From positions 4,478,165-4,542,164 of the forward strand of contig JACDOX010000030.1 of assembly GCA_014549065.1 (NCBI GenBank): a DNA stretch of 64,000 nucleotides, given 5' to 3'. Positions 13,201 to 24,015 of this stretch are shown here, in pieces. The translations under genes and the position numbers were made by a program. The stretch is from Cardinalis cardinalis (Eukaryota; Chordata; Aves; Passeriformes; Cardinalidae). The notes beneath the pieces were generated by a model that searched no databases, had not been told where the DNA came from, and worked only from the letters and a program-made list of their open reading frames with translations. Position 1 is the first letter of the stretch. The number at the start of each line of letters is the position of its first letter.

Positions 13201-13238
13201 AGGAATCTGTGAAGAAATTACTGAATATACAAGCATGA
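1173..13238 (+). CDS. MRPS35: MRPS35, mitochondrial small-ribosomal-subunit protein mS35 (5' partial, split gene)
   Basis: Encodes mS35, a mitochondria-specific protein of the 28S small subunit of the mitoribosome. Confident coding exons are 2045-2212, 2602-2662, 3618-3757, 4476-4585, 5053-5122 and 12966-13238; a candidate earlier exon is 1173-1216. All junctions are AG/GT and the phases chain without a frameshift, giving 273 residues from the second exon to the stop. Recognisable family blocks are MAVDQDWSSVYP, IPNFLHLTP, DFCTEWPSALDSDEKC, VKLSSLNLDDHAKKKLIKL, CPLRRQNYDYGMHLLTVLYH, MEEYIWENS and SQYKESVKKLLN. The length of this part matches the same part of the roughly 323-residue human protein. 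The first exon with the targeting peptide is not in the window. It lies upstream of MANSC4, as in human 12p11. Gene identity is very secure; only the 5' end is uncertain. Confidence 0.96.
1668..1918 (+). repeat. Intronic duplication, copy A
   Basis: About 250 bp, from AATTATGAACTGTTCC to CAAATCAGCACTAA, recurs at 4043-4309 in direct orientation with high identity. Copy B has a short extra segment near 4131-4149 and minor substitutions. It matches no repeat family I know and has no coding features. Confidence 0.85.
2045..2212 (+). CDS. MRPS35: MRPS35 exon with MAVDQDW block
   Basis: A 168-nt, 56-codon exon in phase 0. The acceptor follows TTTTCCCTTGATCAG and the donor is AAG|GTAAAA. It encodes PPRTERMAVDQDWSSVYP and continues to KEGNLELIK. 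This is the start of the strongly conserved part of mS35. An internal ATG at 2069 could in principle start a short form, but the conserved residues before it argue for read-in from an upstream exon. Confidence 0.95.
2602..2662 (+). CDS. MRPS35: MRPS35 exon with IPNFLHLTP block
   Basis: A 61-nt exon from TTTCAG to GTGAGA, ending in phase 1. It encodes IPNFLHLTPPAIKKHCAALK, near-identical to the mammalian protein. Confidence 0.95.
3214..3312 (+). mobile_element. CR1 LINE fragment (sense)
   Basis: The stretch contains the characteristic CR1 3'-region phrases GAGACACTGGAAGAGCTTGC, CCCCATCCTGGAAGTGTTCA and GGGCTTTGAGCAGCTGG in the expected order. It is a diverged, truncated fragment without the terminal octamer repeats, within an MRPS35 intron. 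Confidence 0.85.
3618..3757 (+). CDS. MRPS35: MRPS35 exon with DFCTEWPSALDSDEK block
   Basis: A 140-nt exon entered in phase 1 after TTGTACAG and closed in phase 0 by GTAAGT. It encodes DFCTEWPSALDSDEKCEQHF, then the segment ending IRNPKARVVTLR. Confidence 0.95.
4043..4309 (+). repeat. Intronic duplication, copy B, within a mosaic insertion
   Basis: Direct copy of 1668-1918. It is followed within 3 bp by a 24-bp exact copy (4312-4335) of sequence at 2723-2746. The block is bracketed by 21-bp near-identical direct repeats at 3954-3974 and 4336-4356. All source segments lie in neighbouring MRPS35 introns. Confidence 0.85.
4476..4585 (+). CDS. MRPS35: MRPS35 exon with VKLSSLNLDDHAKKK block
   Basis: A 110-nt exon from TTCTTGAAG to GTGAGC, starting in phase 0 and ending in phase 2. 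It encodes VKLSSLNLDDHAKKKLIKL, then VGERYCQETDVLTITTD. One N falls in a CTN leucine codon and is harmless. Confidence 0.95.
5053..5122 (+). CDS. MRPS35: MRPS35 exon with CPLRRQNYDY block
   Basis: A 70-nt exon from CATTTCCAG to GTAAGC. The split arginine codon joins to CPLRRQNYDYGMHLLTVLYH and the exon ends ESW in phase 0. A 7.8 kb intron follows. Confidence 0.95.
5123..12965 (+). other. MRPS35: Large MRPS35 intron (7.8 kb)
   Basis: No exon-like frame or recognised transposon was found in this intron. The part at about 6040-7260 is AT-rich with many ATTA/TAAT cores (for example TTTAATTAGTGC near 6092 and CCAATTAATAAG near 7026) and could hold a conserved non-coding element. A short tandem repeat sits at 12235-12272. 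Confidence 0.5.
12235..12272 (+). repeat. 16-bp tandem repeat, about 2.3 units
   Basis: The unit TATATAAAAATGCAAA is repeated directly in AT-rich intron sequence of MRPS35. Confidence 0.8.
12966..13238 (+). CDS. MRPS35: MRPS35 last coding exon
   Basis: A 273-nt terminal exon from TTTCTTTCAG to a TGA stop. It begins KTEKWESEKSEEDMEEYIW and ends SQYKESVKKLLNIQA. The C-terminal 90 residues are rich in Lys, Glu and Ser, as in the mammalian orthologue. There is no further intron. Confidence 0.95.
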   Translation, partial: KTEKWESEKSEEDMEEYIWENSRSQKNALDTLLRIKASENVSNVTKEELLASEVVKNYRNSVIALKNEGETESNMSQYKESVKKLLNIQA

Positions 13239-13392
13239 GAAGAGCAGGTCTGCAGGTACACCTGATCATTACAGGGATGTTCAACTACTGTGGTAGTATT
13301 TCTAATGATATGGATGTATAATTATTCAGAACTTGAGCCAAAAAATGAAACTTGACTATGAGTTAAGTCCTGCTCATGAATCTTGTCTTTTG

Positions 13393-13398
13393 AATAAA
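13393..13398 (+). terminator. MRPS35: MRPS35 poly(A) signal AATAAA
   Basis: A canonical AATAAA lies 155 nt after the MRPS35 stop codon, followed by T-rich and GT-rich sequence at 13425-13450. This implies a short 3' UTR of about 180 nt. Confidence 0.85.
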
Positions 13399-13420
13399 GT
13401 ATGTTTGGATTCATACTGGT

Positions 13421-16400
13421 AACTTGAATGTTTTATTCTGTGTTTTGTTAGCATGATCAGTTCAGTCCTCTGTCTAATCACATTCTGATTTCTCACACTT
13501 CTTTGGGCATTTAACCTAGGGCAACAATGTCAAAATTAATGAAATTAGTTAATACTTCCATTAATTAAAAGTCTGAAAATTAGGAGCTCTAAATGCTTTA
13601 CAAATGCCATTCAGATTTTTGCCTACTGTAAAATGAGGGTAATGTTGCCTAAGAGTCTGACTTGGAGAGGTGTTGAAGCACTCTGGACAGTTGAGGTTCT
13701 CAGTTATTGTGAGGGCAAACAAATATCCTATGTAAAAGCACCTGTCTTTAAAATAAGGGAGTAAAATAAGGTGGAAAATGGGATGGTAGTGGGAAGGTGA
13801 ACCAGCAGTTCTTGAGAANATCCCAGAGTACCTGGGACAGGAAGAATGATGAGAGTTGGTGAGGTGAGTTTGTAACTAAATAGAAATGGACTNAGCCTTG
13901 TTACCCTCAGGCCTGCTGACTTCTCTCTTGAATGTACTCAGGCTTTTCAAGGAAAGAAGAAAGTTTGTAGCATCCTCTGTAGCACAGAGAAAGGATTATA
14001 TGGATGTTTATCTTATATTTGCTAATTTGTAATNGAAAGAAATTGATTTAAAACCTGTAATCACAATTTTATTGCCTTCTCACAATTAAGGAAAAAAAAA
14101 ACCCTAACAAACCTTGAAAGGACAAAAATAAATCTTACTTTTATTCTACCTTCCTGGTAGAATAAAAGCAAGATTTCAATTTCGAGAGAAAGTCATTCTC
14201 TAGAAGGGGCAGAGGGAGTTAAGGATTCTGCATACCTATAAAAGAGCTGCCCATGCCAGCAGCTCATTGAGCAGAAGCAGTGTAAGAAAAAAAGACATTG
14301 AAAGCTGAGGGGAATTGATTCCTGCAGCATTCTGTGTGCTGGACTCACTCCCTGCTAGGATTTCTCACTGTGTGCTCTGTGTGTACATACAGCCAAGGAG
14401 CCCATCTGTTCCCACTGCCAAAACACTGTCAGTTTAGGAAGGATTCTTCTTAGGTCAGGATTGTTTTCATATGGTGAGAGACTGAGTTTAATGCAGCATT
14501 TTAGTTCCTATGAGAATTTGCGAGAGCTGTACTAAGACTGAAAATGTTCTGTAATCCAAATTTTGCATTGACTGACCTGGTTCTTTAGTAGTCCTTCCTT
14601 TTGGATGTGTATTAATGTAAAATTTTAGCAGAAGCTTAACATGGGGAAAGTTTCAGCTATTATCAGGTTGCTCCTTTAACCAGGGACAGTGAGGGTAATG
14701 TTTAAAATTCCCATTTGAAATGGGAACATCTGTATAATTCCGAATATTCTCTGAACAGCCTCGAAACCAAAACAACGGAGGAAGTAAGTGCAGTTTGATT
14801 CAAGAGAATGGGGCCTGAAGTTGTGCCTGGCTCTGTTCCAGAGGCAGTTTGGTTCTAGTATGTGCACAGGAGAAATCTGTTTCCTTAATTAGCTTTGTCA
14901 GTGCCTGCACAAGGGCTGCCCTAGGAGCCAGCCTGGGGAGCCAGTGGTGTGTACAAGGCTGGCAGCAATGAGGCCCTGAAATGTCTTAAGAAACCTCTAA
15001 GTTTGCTTTTCTCCACAAAGCTGTCCTTCTGTACTCAGGACATTTGAACACCTGAGAAAATCCTCTGCAGCAGAGGACATCCCAATTTTCCTTTGCTTTT
15101 CACAGAATGGACCTAAGCAGAACTCTGGAAGTCATGGCTGAAACAACAATTTGACCTTATCAATAATAATGTGTGGTAGAAAGAAAAGCACAGCAAGGGA
15201 AACTGACTTTTTCATTAGCTTCACAGCTAATTGATGGAAAACCTGAAATGCACAGGTTTATCCATCTCTCTCTGAAGTGTTCCAACCTAACTTACATACA
15301 TCCTATAAATGTTTCAAGTAATACAAGCAGGATTTAGGGTGACTGCTGAGCACCAAGTGTCTCTCCCATAAACAGGTGATGCCTACTGGCCAAGAGCAAT
15401 ATTGGGATAAAACTCAAACTTACACTTGTGATTTTTACTGATGGTTTCTGTGTTACAGTACAGAACTTGTGTAATGCAGTGGCCAGGACAAAAGGCANCT
15501 TGGATGCTATTTTGAGCTCTTGGATGTTCCTCTCTGCTTTTCTGCTTCTGCCTCTAAACTGTTTGTGTTTGAAGGTGACAGTATTTTTCTGTGACTGTGC
15601 AGAATACCTGGAACACTGGGATCTTAACCCCTGTGGGAGCCTTCCCAGCCTCAAGGATATAAAATACAGCACATATTTTTAAGAAGTACACTACACATCT
15701 CTATTTTACTGTATGATANTTTTGCATCATCCATCTCTCTGGAAGCCTGTGCTGAAGTTTAAAAACTGAAGAGTTAGAGATTTAGAGATTTACAGGTTAA
15801 AGCAGCTCTGCAACACAGTAATAAACACATCTTTAGCACTTATTAATGTGTCATGTACATTCCAATGTAAATGAGCTGTGCATCCCTCTGTGCACACCTG
15901 TGGGAACTTTCCTTTCATCCCCCAGTTACACATTCCTGAGTGGACATTTTTTCCCTGTTTTCAGGCATAATGATGCTACAAGCACAATGAAGGGATTAAG
16001 GGGCAGTTGCCTAAAAAGGGATGTGCTGTCTGCACAAATCATCTTGCTACCCATTTTTTGCTTTCCCTCATACCTAAAATTTATTTATTTACTTATTTTC
16101 TTGTGACTCTTTTAGTCTGTAATGAAATAGCTCTGCTATTGTGCTTCATATAACCCTTTTCCTGCCAACTTTTTTTCCTCTCTCTGCCAACAAACCAAGA
16201 AATCTCTTCAGAACACAATCTTNCTTTAATCATTCCCTGCTGTCCCAGAAGCATTTGTTTGTGGGACAGATAGCATTTTTCATTTTGTCTCCTATATCTT
16301 TTTTGGGAAGAACTGAGGTCCCAGTTGCATGATACGATACTGAGGGTAAGACTCAGTGGAGCATCAGGGTGCTCTGAACTGTTCTCTACAGTCACTAATC

Positions 16401-17702
16401 TGGAGATTAAAAAACAGGGAACCAGGAATGCCTGTGGCTTGCTGCAGGCAGGGAGTTACTTTTCTGAGAGTGAAGGGAGGTCAAAACCCTCCTTTTTGAA
16501 AGCAAGTGTTTAACTCCCTATGACTTGTTCTNTTTTAAAAAATCCTACAGCTGTATCCACCCCATAAGATAAGCTTTTCCTCTTTTTTGCCTTGGCTCAA
16601 GCTGCTCTGGAGGGTGACTGATAGCACAGAGGAGCTAAAAAAGCTGGAAGCGCTACTGATTCTGCTGTCAGCAAATGCTCTGTGGGGCACTGAGGGCACA
16701 GCTCAGCCTGAACTGGAAGAATGGACTTAAGGACTAGGGGACATGAAATTAGTGCAAGTCTCAGGTAAGGAAGGGATTGCAATGTGACAGAACCNGTCAG
16801 TTTTCAGCTGAGCTCTGTAATATTTGTCTGAGAACAGTAATATCTTAGCAGTACAGAGTAGAGAGGTGATGGCCCACATTCACACTTTGTTTCCGCACTG
16901 ATTCTGTTAAGAGCTAAGTTCCTTAGACAGGCTTTTGTGTCTGCAAGTTCAGCAATAGATTATAAATCTATATATTTTGGATTTAAGCATCTTCCCCTAT
17001 TCTTGATGCATGGTTAAATCATGACTTAGATAAAAAATGCATTCTTTGCAGCATTATAAATTAATGAGTGAGGGGCATTGTTTTACCATAGTGCTGCCTC
17101 AGACTGCAAATCTTACTTTGTAAAACAGGGAGGAGACTTTGTGCACTCTCCTGTTTTCAGAAACAAAAAAAATAAGTTGGTATTCCAATAAAAATCCCAG
17201 GTATTAAACAACTAATTCTAGCACAAACTGTGAATGCTTGGCAAAACCCTAGGCTAAGAAAACTGAAACACATTATCCAGCTGAAGCTACAGGGCAATGC
17301 TTAGATCAAGAAAAGATAATTTTTCTAATCTAAATTAGATGAAGCTGCCTGAGTATAAATTCTGTATCCTACAAACTACATGCAATTATGTAGCAATAAT
17401 AATGGCATGTATGTTCCCACATTTTCTGGAGAAACTATATTTGGAATGGAGTGCTGCAAGGTCTTGAAGTTTGAATTGCCTTCTTGGCAGCACTCAAGAC
17501 TATAAAGTGAACACAAGCAGAATTTTAATGGCTGCATTCAGCTTGAAGAAAGGCATCCAAAAGTACAGACCTAGTTCTTTACCAAGTGTTTCTCTGAGTT
17601 TAGGTTTAGCCTTTCTTTGGCAGAAAACATGATCATTTTGACCATTTCAAACAAAAAGACCATTTCATAAGTCACCTGTGTATTCCTGCATTGCGTGGGA
17701 TG
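13421..17702. other. Intergenic stretch between convergent MRPS35 and MANSC4
   Basis: No supported coding region. Open frames here are short and carry no family resemblance. The one structural feature is the inverted repeat at 14130-14176. No CR1 or LTR sequence was recognised. Confidence 0.5.
14130..14176. repeat. Near-perfect inverted repeat (21-bp arms, 5-nt loop)
   Basis: The left arm 14130-14150 (ending TTTTATTCTACC) is the reverse complement of the right arm 14156-14176 (beginning GGTAGAATAAAA) with one mismatch, at 14137 against 14169. In a minus-strand transcript that mismatch becomes a G-U wobble, so the stem would be fully paired. The loop is TTCCT. Function unknown. Confidence 0.85.
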
Positions 17703-17708
17703 TTTATT
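17703..17708 (-). terminator. MANSC4: Possible MANSC4 poly(A) signal
   Basis: TTTATT on the plus strand gives AATAAA on the minus strand, about 360 nt beyond the MANSC4 stop codon. I saw no closer canonical signal. Assignment is by position only. Confidence 0.4.
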
Positions 17709-18065
17709 CATTTGGTAGCAAATAGACAAGTACAAAAATAACTATAGCAAGATTTGTCATCCAGTTAAACAATTCTCTGCCACACAGACATGCCAACACT
17801 GCAGCTGCACTGAACCTGGGGGAAAGTGTTACAGTGTTTGTCAGGCATTAATCTGCATCAGATGATGAACTAAAATGCTTCAAACAGTGGGAGCTGTGAG
17901 TGGGTGTTTCTACCTAAAGAGACAGGGAGTTGTGCTTCATCTGCTGAGAATTAAATCATAACCAAAATATTCTGAACTAAGTTATCACTGTCTCTGTGAG
18001 AGAAGCAAACTGGTATATGGGGTGCATTTTTAAAATCCTGCTTGTTCCAGAGGCAGGNTGGTGTT

Positions 18066-18733
18066 TCACAGATTACCTCTGCCAGGAGCGTGTTTCATGA
18101 GCTGTCTGGACATGGTTGTTCTTGTCCTTACGGGTTTATAGTGACCCCTTCTGTAGCTGCAGCACCCGGCTGTGAGGGTAACAGTGCAACAGCACAGGCA
18201 GAGGAGAGAGGAGCACAGGACAANAGGAATCAGCCAGACCCCCAAAGCTTCAGCTTCCCAGGCAGCTGCCTCGTTGTCTGATGTGGAATTCCTCCCACTG
18301 TAGCCTTTGGTTTCATTGAGGTGTTGCTTGCTGCTGTTCAGGCGAGGGGGGGTGGGCACGTGGGATAACATCTGGGCAGGCTTGGGGCTCAAAGCTGAGT
18401 GTGCAACCTTGTCTGAGCTGGTGATGACTGACCTGCTGCTCGTAAAAGCAATGGCTGCTGGGGAAGTGTCTGCCCTGGAATAGGCAGTACCTTCAGTTGT
18501 CTCCACTGTCAGACTCCAGCTGGGGCTGGGAGTGTTTGCTGGTAAGCCATGGCTCATGGGAGCAGGTGGAGCTCGGAGCAGAGGAGAACCTGACGTGGTG
18601 GCATTGTGATGTTGGCATCTTCNCCCCTCAGGGGTCTTTGTGCTGTGCTGCCTCTCAGATTTACTTGCTGAGGAGTAAGCATTTGCCTCTTGGGATTTCA
18701 GTTTCTCAAAAATGAGAAGATCTGGATCAATCC
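18066..18733 (-). CDS. MANSC4: MANSC4 coding exon 3 (stalk, transmembrane helix, tail)
   Basis: A 668-nt terminal exon. The acceptor ATTCCATAG precedes GGATTGATCCAGATC, read as GIDPDLLIFEKLKS. Ser/Thr-rich sequence with NAT, NSS, NET and NST sequons follows, then the membrane segment beginning ALGVWLIP and the tail SYRRGHYKPVRTRT, ending at a TGA at 18066-18068. Confidence 0.93.
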
Positions 18734-21440
18734 CTATGGAATTAGGATAATGTTAGTTTATTGATAAAAGCTTGTCTGCACACTCACAAAAAGGATCCAT
18801 GTAGACAGAGGCAGGGCANGGAGCACAAATAATGCCCTTTTGGATTGGAGGTGTCACTGCCTTGGGTTATGGGACACCCTATGGGATGCAAGGCATGTGC
18901 ATTTGGGATTGCACACAATTTACTATGGGATGCTTAGGGAAGGAGCCAAACGTGAGGAAAGGGTAGTGAAGGTAGGGAAATCCAGGAAAGCACTGTGTGT
19001 GTGACAGTCTGCATCAGCAACTGGAGGGAGGCTGCACCCCGGGGGCTCAAACATCCCAGTGGCAGCAACTGTTGAGTCTGGGGTCCAGACTGAGCACCCT
19101 GAGGTCCAGACTGGGCAGATTGAGAACACAGCTGCTGGGGGACTTTACATTGTATATATAAACACATATTTACATATTTTTACTAACACAAAAAGCAGGA
19201 TGAGGCTTTTGGTGCTCCCTGCGTTGATGTGTTTGCTTTATGTGTTTGTCTGTGTTACCTGTGTGCTCACAGGNCATGTGCCTAATGAAAATAAATGTTC
19301 AGCCTTGTAACTGCTTGGGTCTGGGCACATGGAGCAGTGGCAGCCTCCTCTCTGAGTCTGTCAGAGCTGGGAGGGTATTTTGGCCAAGCACAGCACTGAT
19401 GAGGTACCCAGAGCATGAATCTTGAGAGCAGGGTATATCTTCAAGCTCCTTTCTCACTCTGAGTGGAAGAAAGGGGGGAAGTATTTTCAGAAGTAGGTAT
19501 ATAAATGAAAAAGGCAATAAGTCTTCATCTTTTTTAGTGTTGTGTGTTACTTCAGGAGATCATTTAGCACAGCAGCTGACCTGGTATCATTTTAACATTT
19601 CTTGGAGCTGCTCCATTTTCAGCTGTATAAATGAAATGCCTAATTACCTGTTGTGATGTTGTACAAAATGACATCAACTCCAGCCTTTAGAATGCAGCTT
19701 TCCAAAGCCGGGCAAGATATGTGCAGGCAGTTCCTGTTCTCATGAATGGCTCCATGGTAGAACACTGCTAGATTGCAGGAGACTGGAACCCAAAANGAGC
19801 AAAGTTGAGCTTCTCAGCAGAATGACCATTGCATTTTCCATGTTATGGTGTTTTTTAACATCGGAAGTTCATTATATTTGCCCAGATCCTGTGGGAGGAG
19901 AGACCACATCCTGTGGTTCTCTCATTATCATATAAACTAATTGAGCATACAGTCAAAAGAGAACTTAGATTCTTATTTTTCATCTGGACTAGAACAGCCA
20001 NATGAGTTCTACTTCTGTATCTCATTAAATAATAACTGATTTAAAGCCCTTTGAAATGCCCTCCAATGTCTCTGTTTTAGTTAAGATAGTAACAAATTTT
20101 GTTTGACTATACATNATTATAAAAAGGAGATTTCAAGTTACCGTTTATTATCTCTGTAAGTATCCAGTCCCATGGGGGGGATATGAGAAAAAGTTTGCTG
20201 TCGAGATAGGAACAACCTTGCTGAAATGTATGTAATTTTTCTCACCTCACATTATTTAAGACAGAATTTTACTCTTCCCAGGATTGCTGCTGGAAGTTAT
20301 TTATGTCACTGTCAGGTTGTGAAGGTCATATTTTAGCTCAGAATTCAAAATATAATTTAAACTTANATTGACTTTTTTTAGTAAGTGGTACCTCACTTTC
20401 ATCCTCCAAAACCATATCCCAACCCCGTTCCAGTCTGGAGAGTTTTGAAAATTTAGGCACCACAAACATGCAATTCATGTATCCTTCTAAAATACACTCC
20501 TGTAGAGTACAAGTGCAATCTGATCCAGAGAAAGTACAAGGCTTAGGACAAAGAATGATTTTGTTTATTTTTACTCTGAACCTGAGTTTACCAGAGAAAA
20601 GAGGTGGCCAACTGAATGACTNCTATTATTTACTGCTATAACTTTAGTGTTACCTGGTTTGCCTGGTATAAACATGGAATAACAGAGAGTGTTTTCTCCA
20701 AGGAAAAGAATACTCTTGTATTTCAGAGAAGGACAAACTGTGTGTCCCCTCCACTCTCCCTCTCCCCATATCCTAGTCTGATGCCATCCTGCAGGAAGAG
20801 AATGCTGTTGGAATCACTGTCACTGCTTGTTCTCTATAATANAGATGGGGATGCCCCATAGATGGGGATGAATACTGAAGAGTTACTCTCTTAATGCTGA
20901 TATTGCCAACTAAGTTACTCTCTTAATATTTGTATTACAAGCTTTGTAACAAAGACCTAAAATTGCAAAGCAGACCGTAAGATTTTAGNGTGCTCCTAGT
21001 GTAGCCTTCTGAAAAAATACAGACTATCTGTTGTCCCTTTCCATGGGACAACAGTTGCAATGTGCCTCTGCTTTCCTGCCCGAAAAAAAAATTTATAGAT
21101 CCTCCTTCCACCCCCTGTATTTCTTCTTCAAGTGAAGGGCTGTTTATATAAACATTACCCAAAATGGGGGGTTCAGTGTGTGCCAGGNTGTTGCCAACAA
21201 GCACTCACCGTTCCTCAGAAGGCAGCAGCTCCTGCTGCACTGCTGGGGGGAGGTTTCTGCATAGCCCTGCAGCAGCCGCGCTCCCCTCCTCCGCGATTCC
21301 CGCAGGTCCAGCAGGAGCCCCGGGAAGCGCCGGATCCAGCAGTTCTTGTAGAAGGCAGTGGGCGAGCAGAGGCACTGCGAGCGCCCGGGCAGCCCCAGGA
21401 GCAGCAGCAGCGCTTGTGCCGCTGCCAGCAGCACGGCCAT
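18066..21440 (-). CDS. MANSC4: MANSC4, MANSC domain-containing membrane protein 4
   Basis: Three coding exons on the minus strand: 21440-21209, 19782-19648 and 18733-18066. All junctions are GT/AG and the phases match (1 and 1), giving 344 residues, close to the roughly 340-residue human protein. Residues 1-22 form a signal peptide (MAVLLAAAQALLLLLGL). A cysteine-rich MANSC module spans about 24-115, with C-x-C, CWIRRFPGLL, CSRSCC and CLHISCPALESC. A Ser/Thr/Pro-rich stalk with several N-glycosylation sequons follows, then a membrane helix at about 286-313 and a short basic tail. The start is chosen for its strong Kozak context (GCCATGG) directly before the signal peptide. The protein is expected at the cell surface or in secretory membranes. 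The family's molecular function is not known. Position and opposite orientation between MRPS35 and KLHL42 match human. An N in codon NGA (18621-18623) would be a stop only if it were T. Confidence 0.93.
19648..19782 (-). CDS. MANSC4: MANSC4 coding exon 2 (second half of MANSC domain)
   Basis: A 135-nt exon (45 codons). The acceptor reads GGTTCCAG and the donor is CAG|GTAATT. It encodes VSCNLAVFYHGAIHENRNCL, then HISCPALESCIL and VILYNITT. The regularly spaced cysteines complete those in exon 1. The exon is interrupted in frame on both sides by intron, so it is easily missed by simple open-frame scans. Confidence 0.93.
21209..21440 (-). CDS. MANSC4: MANSC4 coding exon 1 (signal peptide and first half of MANSC domain)
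   Basis: A 232-nt GC-rich exon from ATG (complement of 21438-21440) to the donor GTGAGT (complement of 21203-21208), ending in phase 1. It encodes the hydrophobic leader, FYKNCWIRRFPGLLLDLRES and CSRSCCLLRN. The frame stays open upstream to 21611, so a longer N-terminus cannot be excluded, but the signal peptide and Kozak context favour this ATG. Confidence 0.92.
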
Positions 21441-24015
21441 GGCCCCGTGGCAGGGCCTCAGCGAGCCGCCCTCTGCTCCAGGGCTGCACCAGCACTGCGG
21501 ACCGCGTCCCTGAAAAAATGAGGATGCTGCCAGGGGCATGAGCCAGGGCAGGGGCTCCTCCAGACAATGCCCATTGTGCTGTCTGGGCAGCTGCTGAAAG
21601 AAAGCAGACATTTAATGAGCTACAGAAGATTATAAAGAGTTATTATTGCTGTTCTCTAACTTAATTATTTGGAGGTGGGTTTTGTGACACAAAAGGGACA
21701 GGCTGTTTTTACTCATTCAGAGAACTTGTTTCTGTGGTCCCTTCTTTGTCTCTTGTCCTCAAACCAAGCCACGCAGACANGGATCTTGAGATTTGGTGAA
21801 TAACAGCAAGCTCAGCACCTTGCTCCACTTCACTTTGTTCACTCAGCACAGAGAAACAGCTCTGTCTGGGATCTGAACACTTTGAGTTATCTGGTGACTG
21901 CAGAAATCTGCCTTCTTATGCTAACACACAAACCTCTAGCCAGAGGAGGAGATCTGTTTCCCTTCCTACACTATTTTGATTGCAAGAATAATAAAATTTT
22001 ATTTGCAAAGATCTAGAACCAGATGAACTCTCTGTGACTGGGGAGGGCTGGAACCTCCACTCAAGCTATGATCGTGTTCTCCCCCTAATAACTTTAAAAA
22101 CATTGAGCAGTCCATACAAGGTTTTCTGCTAGGAAAAGGCCTTGTCAGAAAGAAAACACAGCTGACACACAGGGAGATGATTTTTCAAGTACCTGGTCTG
22201 AAACCTGAAACTCCCACATTTTTTTTCTTAATAGGACCAAGTCTGATCCCTGCTTCCCACAATACACTTTTCATACAGAAAAGCTTTAAAATATTACAAT
22301 CCAGGAGTTGATTTAAACCCAGTGGACTGTATAGTGAAGTTGAGAGACTTAGGTAGAAGTATAGTTTGCAATAAAAATTGGATGTTCAATACATAAGAAT
22401 ATTTTACACTGTGTTTTTACACTTCAAGATTGAGATCAAGGAATTTCTTCCTTTCCACATGAAGTGTAGATCAATTAGGTGGAGTGAGGAGAGCCTGAAA
22501 CTCATTTTAATTCTTTGGTCATTACAGATGATGTTTGTTTTCCCAGAACTAGGCCCCCAGTTTGGAAATGAACTGACAAGTGTAATATTTTATTCCTTAC
22601 ACAGCTCACTGGAAGATAAAGAAGCCCAGAGCAGGTTAACCCCTGTTGATCTAATAGCAAGGCCAAGGCATTATTTTATTCATTGGAAACTATAATTAGG
22701 AGGATTCCAAATAAATGTCTGTTGTGTGAAATATGAAAATTAAACTATTAGAAAGAGGGTAAGTGAGTAATTCTTCAAGCTTCTATCCTGAAAAGCAGCT
22801 CTTGGCACTTGTGTTGTTTTACTTAGTCTCTGTGATAATCAGCACTTAAAAACTTCAATACATTTTAAAATATCTGATAGCTTGCACTCAGTGGACTGCA
22901 CAGGGAAGCTTTTAGACATTTATCTACCATTACCACAGGACAGTGTATTTTTAAAAATATTTGTTTCAGCTTCCAAATATCCCTAGGTAGCACTTGATTT
23001 GGAACACACTCAAAATTTTGACAGACATGGCTGTATTTTGGCATTACATCCTGTAGTATGAATTAGTATGATTTTCAGATCTGTTTTGTTCTGCAAGATT
23101 TGCATGCAAAAATGTTGATTTCTGACTGCTTTTCTCACTCCTACTCTTCACATATCTCCAAGAAGAGAAACCTGGAAGACTCTGAATAATCTGGGGAAGC
23201 ACTTAACAAGGAGATCAAAAGTATTCTTTCCTCCTCCTCTTCTCCTGAATAAATTTTAAGGGCAGAAATAGCTGCAAGGAAACTTTTTTTTAAATGAAAG
23301 ATAAAGTGATTAAAAAAAGTAAATAAATGGCTGCTTTAGGCAATTTCCTTTAAAAACATAAAACTNTTACTAAATTTTGCCATCTTCTGCCAGCCTCCCC
23401 TCAATTTCACTGTGACTTTTCAATGGGAAATGTAAATTAGTGCTGAAATTTTAATTCACAGACATTTTGCAAGAAGGAAATGCCCAAGTCTTACCTGCAA
23501 ACCAGGGACTGATTTTCCATGTGCTGTGCAAGGAGGGACCAAGAGGCTGCTACTGATACAGGGGAGTCTGCGGCCAGTACCAGACCAGCACTTCATGTCA
23601 TTTAGGAACTCCTTTCATCGACTCCTCACATTTCCTCCTGGAAAACAAAAAGGTAGGGGGGCCTGTTTCCTGTGAGAATGTAAATGTTTTTGCAGGCCTT
23701 TCAGTAGAAGAGATATAAATGGACCTGCCATGCTGGAACAAAATTATCTTTTTCGTGATCCTTCTTATAACCAGAAACAGTTCCTGAAGTTTCCCACCTG
23801 GGCCAGCAGTGAGAATGGCACAATCCAGGAGCTTCCCAGCACAAAGGATTCATCACCAGGCATTAACTCTTTTTTTGCCAAACAGAAACAAAAGCATACA
23901 CTTTTTCCACATGAAGTAACACACATGTCTTGATTTTTGGAACTACTTTTAGCTTTTATGGAATATATGGTTCTATCAGCCAGAATATGTAAAGACCAGA
24001 AAGGATCTATTTAGT

